Shown here: positions 15,177 through 20,850 of the stretch, piece by piece
Numbering within the stretch: position 1 is the first letter of the stretch
Layout: each line of letters opens with the position of its first letter
Assembly: GCA_905221605.1 (NCBI GenBank)
Contig: CAJNDS010001378.1
Span: forward strand, 1-20,850
Direction: 5' to 3'
DNA length: 20,850 bases
DNA from: Symbiodinium natans
Taxonomy: Eukaryota > Sar > Dinophyceae > Suessiales > Symbiodiniaceae
Notes under the pieces: model-generated
The model's database searches: none
Told to the model about the DNA's origin: nothing
Seen by the model: only the letters and a program-made list of their open reading frames with translations
Program-made: the position numbers and the translations under genes

Positions 15177-15546
15177 TCAAATTTTGAAAGGCTGTATCAG
15201 GCCCAAACCCTCAAAGAAATTAAAATTTTGAAAGTCTGGGAGTCTTTGGATATGGATCCCAAAATTCTAGATTTCAAATTTGGAAGATCTGGGGATTTCT
15301 GGATAATTGATCAAAATCTCCAGCATTCCTCCAGAATTCAAATTTAGAAGGTCTGGGAATCTTTGGATATCGATTCAGAATCTCTGCAATTTTCGGAATT
15401 CAAATTTTGAAGGATTTGATAAATTCTGGATATCTGAATAAATCCTCCAAAAAGCTCTAGAATTCAAATTTGGAAGATCTGGGGACTTCTGGATAATTGA
15501 TCAAAACCTCCAGAATTAAAATCTTGAAGATCTGGGAGTTCTTTTT
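15177..15546. repeat. Degenerate AT-rich repeats, copy 2
   Basis: D2 equivalent of 8111-8480 with the same unit starts, and somewhat more substitutions and small indels than the satellite arrays show. Confidence 0.75.
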
Positions 15547-16425
15547 GAGGGTATTCATTATAATTCTCCTGATGTCCCGAATCTTTGTTGACCCTTGTCT
15601 GTGGGTATTAGCTTCGAAGTTTCGATATATTATTACAATGGATATGGTTCCACTAATATTTGAATTACATATCTTGTAATTTGAATAATTTTTTGGATTG
15701 CAATTCTTTAGAATGATAATTGTTCATTTCACCCCCTCGAAATTTCAGAGAATATAGATGAATTTCAATTAAAATTGGTATTGTTTTTGCAAATTCGGAT
15801 TTCAGTTCTATGAAATCGGATATTGTATCCGGACTATTTGGGGTGGAAAGGGCAATATTTTCGGTCCCACGATCTCTTGAGCCTTCTCGGGGAGGAAAAG
15901 AATTTGATTTGTTGCTGGAGGTGTCTCTTCGGCAACATTTGATATAATAATTCATTAAAACCTTTCTGAATTCCGTGGAAGAGACGGACCTGATGCTTGA
16001 AGGTCTGGTGGTGGTCTGTCCATGTCTGCAGTTCTGGGCCAGGAGAAGTTTAGCATGTTGGTTCTTGACAGCCAATGCTTGTAATTCTTGTCTTTCGTCT
16101 TGTCATGGTGATATTGATTTGATTGTTTCGACACCTCGTCTCGCTTTTTGGATAGGTTTCTGAAAGAAAACCATGTCTTTTGTTTGGGGTAACTCTAATC
16201 TTGAGCCCGCAGAGAAGAGCGGCGCAGTGGTTGCTCAGGTTTGCTGGGGCGCCAGTCTTGCCACACATCCATCCATCACATGAGCATGAGCTGGCGCCTT
16301 GGTTTCTGCCTTGCCTTGTGCGATCTTGCGTGAGAACGCTGGTCTGTGGGGGGGTGAAACGTTGGCGTGGAGCACCAGAGGTGTCCTCGCGGCATCACAA
16401 CATTGTTAGGAGATGGCAGCCGCGG
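15547..16425. other. No convincing gene; D2 copy of 8481-9358
   Basis: The 136-codon minus frame (15665-16075) is kept by chance or recency; see the D1 entry for the substitution pattern. A plus-strand frame of 270 codons (16180-16992) runs antisense across the CIREV block into satellite, and is open here only because of a one-base indel relative to D1. Confidence 0.5.
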
Positions 16426-16836
16426 CTAGACCTCTCGGATGCAGTAGGTCGCGGGATGTCGAGCGAGCTCCGCCAAGAAGACGGCTTCCGGTATCTGCTC
16501 TGCTCTGCGGGTACGAGCCAGGGAGTCCAACCTGAAGATCTTCTCATGGAAATATCGATATGCCACCCAGTGTGCGTTGTCCAGGTTCTGCACCGCCCCG
16601 GCAGCTGCTTCCAGATCGTGCTTGCTCACGACGGGTTGAAGGTCCATTTGCCACCTCACACGACCAAAAGCAGCCATGGCTTTGGTTTGCAGTACATGCG
16701 CAAGCACTTCCGAGGAGTAGAAGCCACCTGGCGCCGCGTGGTCCTCTGCAGCTTCACCTCGTTCCACCCCACCTTCTTCGAGGCCAACCTGCACGGCGTT
16801 GTCCATGTCCGCTTCAGTGAAGAAGGCTGCCCCCAA
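16426..16836 (-). pseudogene. CIREV-family coding block, copy 2
   Basis: Same minus-strand frame as 9359-9769, without internal stops, ending RHPATYCIREV-TAG. Residue differences from copy 1 include V to G after AVQV, DHV to DHA, LAQV to LAHV, NRDN to NLDN, and RLNS to RLDS. The 5' edge is again cut by satellite sequence at the same base. Probably a gene remnant or terminal exon; function unknown. Confidence 0.55.
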
Positions 16837-16837
16837 G

Positions 16838-17217
16838 GAGCCTTTGCGTTCCCTTCCCTAACTGGGTCAGGATGTGATCAGGGCCTGTGTAAATGCAGCC
16901 AAGGAGCCTTGCATTCCCTCCCTGAATGGGTCGGATGTGATCAGGGCCTGCGTGAACGCAGCCAAGGAGCCTTGGCCTCCCTAATTGGGTAGGGATGTGA
17001 TCAGGGCCTGTGTATGAAGCCAAGGAGCCTTGTGTTCCCCTCAGGGTGTGAGCAGGACCTGTGCAGATGCAGCCAAGGAGCCTTGCATTCCCCTCCCTAA
17101 TTGGGTCGGGATGTGATCAGGGCCTGTAAATGCAGGCACAGAGCCTTGTGTTCCCCTGCCTAGTTCGGTCGGGATGTGATCAGGGCCGGTAAATGCAGCC
17201 AAGGAGCCTTGCGCTGC
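16838..17217 (+). repeat. 65-bp satellite, short array between coding blocks, copy 2
   Basis: Same six partly truncated monomers as 9771-10150, in the same order, with a few substitutions. Confidence 0.92.
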
Positions 17218-17254
17218 GCTCTCTTCTCTAAAGAATGCTCAGTGATAAGCAATC

Positions 17255-17905
17255 TCAGGTGCTTTTTGGGATGTCCCTCAGGGCTGTAAACACCTGACCT
17301 TTGCCCTCTTGGTACTTGGTCTTCCCGCCTGGAGCCTGCTGGTTGCCGATCCTCACGTTGATGTTGCCCGAGAGCTTGCGAGCGTATTGGGAGAAGCTTC
17401 CATATCCATTCTGCCATCCGCCTGTGCCCGTGGAAAACAGGTGTGGGAAGAACTTCACGTCCATGTCGTCCGTGAGCTCCGAAGTGCTTCGGATTTTCTG
17501 CAGCTCCACAGTGTCCGCTCTGGGGGCTTTCAGCTCTTTGGGGATCAGGTACGTCATCTATAGCCTGTCTTCCTTCTCTTCCATTGTTTCGACAGAGGCC
17601 GCTGCGTTTTCCGAGTGCTGCGCTTCGCCCCCCAAGGCCGAGTAGTGTGAGCCACCGGACTCCCCCGTTTGGCGCCCTTGGGAGGTTTCGCGGTCTGTCG
17701 TTGCCGCTGCGCTTGTACACGGCTGCACTTTTCCAGCGAGGAGGATTTCCATTCTTGTTAAGGCTCCCTCCACTGCTGGGTTTGCCTGGTAGAGGCGGTG
17801 CTGCGCTTTCAGCTCTTGCAAGGCTTTGGGCAAGCAGTCTAGACGAGCTGGGGAAGCGGTCTTGCCCTGCACTCCTTCCACCAGGACAGTGCCATCTTCC
17901 TGGAG
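17255..17905 (-). pseudogene. Broken coding block with Helitron-like FPHLF motif, copy 2
   Basis: Minus-strand copy of 10188-10838. Here the base missing from D1 is present (CCCCAAAG), so LIPKELKAPRADTVELQ reads through to FFPHLFSTGTGGW (residues 36-48 of the 17557-17255 frame) and IPKST-stop. The upstream half ends instead at TAG near 17558 (GAG in D1: EKEDRL then stop). The 5' edge reads LQEDGTVLVEGVQGKT without the D1 TAA. The two copies therefore have different lesions and each retains what the other lost. Helitron affinity is a tentative inference. Confidence 0.5.
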
Positions 17906-20757
17906 CCTTGTGTTTCTCTCCCTAATTGGGTCAGGATGTGATCAGGGCCTGTGTAAATGCAGCCCAGGAGCCTTGCGTTCCCCTCCCGAATTGGGTCGGG
18001 ATGTGATCAGGGCCTGTGTAACTGCAGCCAAGGAGCCTTTGTATTCACCTCCCTAATTGGGTCGGGATGTGATCAAGACCTGTGCGAAATGCAGCCAAGG
18101 AGCCTTGTGATTCTCCCTAATTGTGTCGGGATGTGATCAGGGCCTGTGTAAATGCAGCCAAGGAGCCTTGCATTCCCCTCCCAGGGCCTGTGTAAATGCA
18201 GCCAGGGAGCCTTGCATTGCCCTCCCTAAATGGGTCAGGATGTGATCAGGTTTTGTGTAAATGCAGCCAAGGAGCCTTGCATTCCCCTCCCTAATTGGGT
18301 CGGGATGTGACCAGGGCCTGTTTGCATGCATCCAAGGAGCCTTGGCATTCCCCTCCCTAATTGGGTCGGGATGTGATCAGGGCCTGTGTAAATGCAGCCA
18401 AGGAGCCTTGCATTCCCCTCCCTAATTGGGTCGGGATGTGATCAGGGCCTGTGTGAATGCTGCCAAGGAGCCTTGGTATTTACCTCCCTAATTGATCAAG
18501 GGCTGTGTAAATGCAGCCAAGGTCCGGATGTGGTGTGACTGCAGCCAAGGAGCCTTGCATTCCCTTCCCGAATTGGGTCCGGATGTGATCAGGGCCTGTG
18601 TGACTGCAGCCAAGAAGCATTGCATTCCCTTCCCTAATTGGGTCGGGATGTGATCAAGGGCTGTGTAAATGCAGCCAAGGAGCCTTTGTATTTACCTTCC
18701 TAATTGGGTCGGGATGTGATCAAGGGTTGTGTAAATGCAGCCAAGGAGCCTTGTGTTTCTCTCCCTAATTGGATCAGGATGTGATCAGGGCCTGTGTAAA
18801 TGCAGCCAAGGAGCCTTGCGTTCCCCTCCCGAATTGGGTCGGGATGTGATCAGGGCCTGTGTAACTGCAGCCAAGGAGCCTTTGTATTCACCTCCATAAT
18901 TGGGTCGGGATGTGATCAAGACCTGTGTAAATGCAGCCAAGGAGCCTTGTGATTCTCCCTAATTGGGTCGGGATGTGATCAGGGCCTGTGTAAATGCAGC
19001 CAAGGAGCCTTGCATTCCCCTCCCAGGGCCTGTGTAAATGCAGCCAGGGAGCCTTGCATTGCCCTCCCTAAATGGTTCAGGATGTGATCAGGGTTTGTGT
19101 AAATGCAGCCAAGGAGCCTTGCATTCCCCTCCCTAATTGGGTCGGGATGTGACCAGGGCCTGTTTGAATGCAGCCAAGGAGCCTTGGCATTCCCCTCCCT
19201 AATTGGGTCGGGATGTGATCAGGGCCTGTGTAAATGCAGCCAAGGAGCCTTGCATTCCCCTCCCTAATTGGGTCGGGATGTGATCATGGCCTGTGTGAAT
19301 GCTGCCAAGGAGCCTTTGTATTTACCTCCCTAATTGGGTCGGGATGTGATCAAGGGCTGTGTAAATGCAGCCAAGGAGCCTTGTGTTTCTCTCCCTAATT
19401 GGGTCAGCCTGTGTAAATGCAGCCAAGGAGCCTTGCATTCCTCTCCCGAATTGGGTCGGGATGTGATCAGGGCCTGTGTAACTGCAGCCAAGGAGCCTTT
19501 GTATTCACCTCCCTAATTGGGTCGGGATGTGATCAAGACCTTTGTAAATGCAGCCAAGGAGCCTTGTGATTCTCCCTAATTGGGTCGGGATGTGATCAGG
19601 GCCTGTGAAAATGCTGCCAAGGAGGCTTGTGTTCATCTCCCTAATTGGGTCGGGATGTGATCAAGGCCTGTCTAAACGCAGCCAAGGAGCCTTGCATTCC
19701 CCTCCCTAATTGAGTCGGGATGTGACCAGGGCCTGTGTAAATGCAGCCAAGGAGCCTTTGTATTCACCTCCCTAATTGGGTCGGGATGTGATCAAGACCT
19801 GTGTAAATGCAGCCAAGGAGCCTTGTGATCCTCCCTAATTGGGTCGGGATGTGATCAGGGCCTGTGTCAATGCAGCCAAGGAGCCTTGCATTCCCCTCCC
19901 TAATTGGGTCGGGATGTGATCAGGGCCTCTGTGAATGCTGCCAAGGAGCCTTTGTAGTCCCCTCCCTAATTGGGTCGGGATGTGATCAAGACCTGTGTAA
20001 ATGCAGCCAAGGAGCCTTGTGATTCTCCCTAATTGGGTCGGGATGTGATCAGGGCCTGTGTCAATGCAGCCAAGGAGCCTTGCATTTCCCTCCCTAATTG
20101 GGTCGGGATGTGATCAGGGCCTGTGTGAATGCTGCCAAGGAGCCTTTGTAGTCACCTCCCTAATTGGGTCGGGATGTGATCAGGGCCTGTGTAAATGCAG
20201 CCAAGGAGCCTTTTGTTTGTCTCCCTACTTTGGGTCAGGATGTGATCAGGGCCTGTGTAAATGCAGTGTTCCCCTCCCGAATTGGGTCAGGATGTGATCA
20301 GGGTCTGTGTAAATGCAGCCCAGGAGCCTTTGTATTCACCTCCCTAATTGGGTCGGGATGTGATCAGGGCCTGTGTAAATGCAGCCAAGGAGCCTTGCAT
20401 TCCCCTCCCTAATTGGGTCGGGATGTGATGAGGGCCTGTGTAAATGCAGCCATGGAGCCTTTGCGTTCCCCTCCCTAATTGGGGCGGGATGTGATCAGAG
20501 CCTGTGTGAATGCTGCCAAGGAGCCTTTGTATTCACCTCCCTAATTGGGTCGGTGTGTGAGCAGGGCTTATGTAACTGAAGGAGCCTTTGCGTTCCCCCC
20601 CCCACAACTGGGTCGGGAGCCTTGCATTCCAGGTCGGGATGTGATCAAAGCCTGTGTGAATACGAGCCTTGCGTTAGCCTCCTGAATTTGGGTCAGGGAT
20701 CGGGGCTTGTGTGAATGCAATCAAGGAGCTTGGCCTTCTCCTCCCTAGTTGAGGTAA
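17901..20757 (+). repeat. 65-bp satellite, long array with higher-order pattern, copy 2
   Basis: About 44 monomers matching 10834-13690 in the same variant order, including the truncated TCCCAGGGCC monomers and the shortened third higher-order unit. The constant offset shows that no monomer has been gained or lost since the duplication. Confidence 0.94.
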
Positions 20758-20850
20758 CTAGTGAGCCAGGATAAGGGGTTGCAGGGGTCAACTGTGCCAA
20801 TATGTTCAATTTACTTAAACCTCTTTGCCTGCAGGAATCGAGCTATTCGT
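20758..20850 (+). other. Unique tail, copy 2 (cut by window end)
   Basis: Matches the D1 tail from about 13691, with small differences (GAGCCAGGATAAGGGGTTGC against GAGCGAGGATAAGGGTTTGC). No gene. Confidence 0.7.

Larger units (their letters stand above)
14737..20850 (+). repeat. Module D2, second copy of the ~7.07-kb direct repeat (cut by window end)
   Basis: Same order as D1. The offset to D1 stays at 7063-7068 bp through more than 5 kb, including satellite arrays of about 50 monomers. Differences are scattered substitutions and 1-4-bp indels, such as a shorter poly-C run at 20596. The window ends at GAGCTATTCGT, just before the position of the tail flank and telomeric tract in D1. Confidence 0.93.

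Noticed and set aside
1-20850. tRNA, rRNA or other structured RNA genes
   Set aside because: I saw no tRNA-like cloverleaf motifs or rRNA-like conserved segments, though I could not run a covariance search.

Overview
The window is the left end of a nuclear chromosome from a eukaryote with Arabidopsis-type telomeres. It opens with an array of CCCTAAA heptamers in the orientation expected at a left chromosome end, followed by about 20.7 kb of subtelomere. The TTTAGGG heptamer is known from land plants, green algae, dinoflagellates and several other algal lineages, so an alga or other protist, or a plant, fits. Nothing in the sequence fixes the species. I see no intact gene, rRNA or tRNA. Most of the DNA is satellite, internal telomeric tracts, G-rich low-complexity sequence and broken gene pieces.

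Layout. (1) 1-1270: terminal telomere, then a short end module made of two 392-bp tandem copies and about 200 bp of unique DNA. (2) 1271-7916: a large inverted repeat. The left arm (1559-4165) carries, in order, a 65-bp satellite, six GGGTTTAA octamers, gene fragments, an 11-bp array and a telomeric tract. The right arm (4980-7825) is its reverse complement. The 0.8-kb centre (4166-4979) is a nearly pure G tract, a polypurine tract and about 21 copies of a 21-bp repeat in alternating orientation, including a 109-bp palindrome. (3) 7826-13825: module D1, with a telomeric tract, G-rich repeats, an AT-rich degenerate repeat, two broken minus-strand coding blocks and long satellite arrays. (4) 13826-14736: short module E, dominated by a GGGGCTGGA minisatellite. 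(5) 14737-20850: module D2, a second copy of D1 offset by about 7,067 bp and cut by the window end.

The unifying pattern is the junction. Internal telomeric tracts sit between the same two flanking elements. In the TTTAGGG orientation there is an upstream tail flank (TGAAACAC, then TACAATTTCTAT, then TTATCCTGGCCTTGAG) and a downstream J element (ATAGAAATTGTA followed by TAGGGTTTGTGTCCGGGG). The 12-bp words on the two sides are reverse complements, so each complete tract is bounded by a short inverted repeat. The modules look like cassettes joined through these telomeric junctions.

The coding remnants belong to at least one recognisable family. A 137-codon minus-strand block ending in CIREV is present in D1 and D2, and diverged relatives of it lie in both arms of the inverted repeat. 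A second block contains FFPHLFSTGTGGW, which recalls the segment near the start of Helitron-type rolling-circle transposon proteins. The D1 and D2 copies of this block carry different inactivating lesions. All comparisons were made by eye; no alignment or database search was run.
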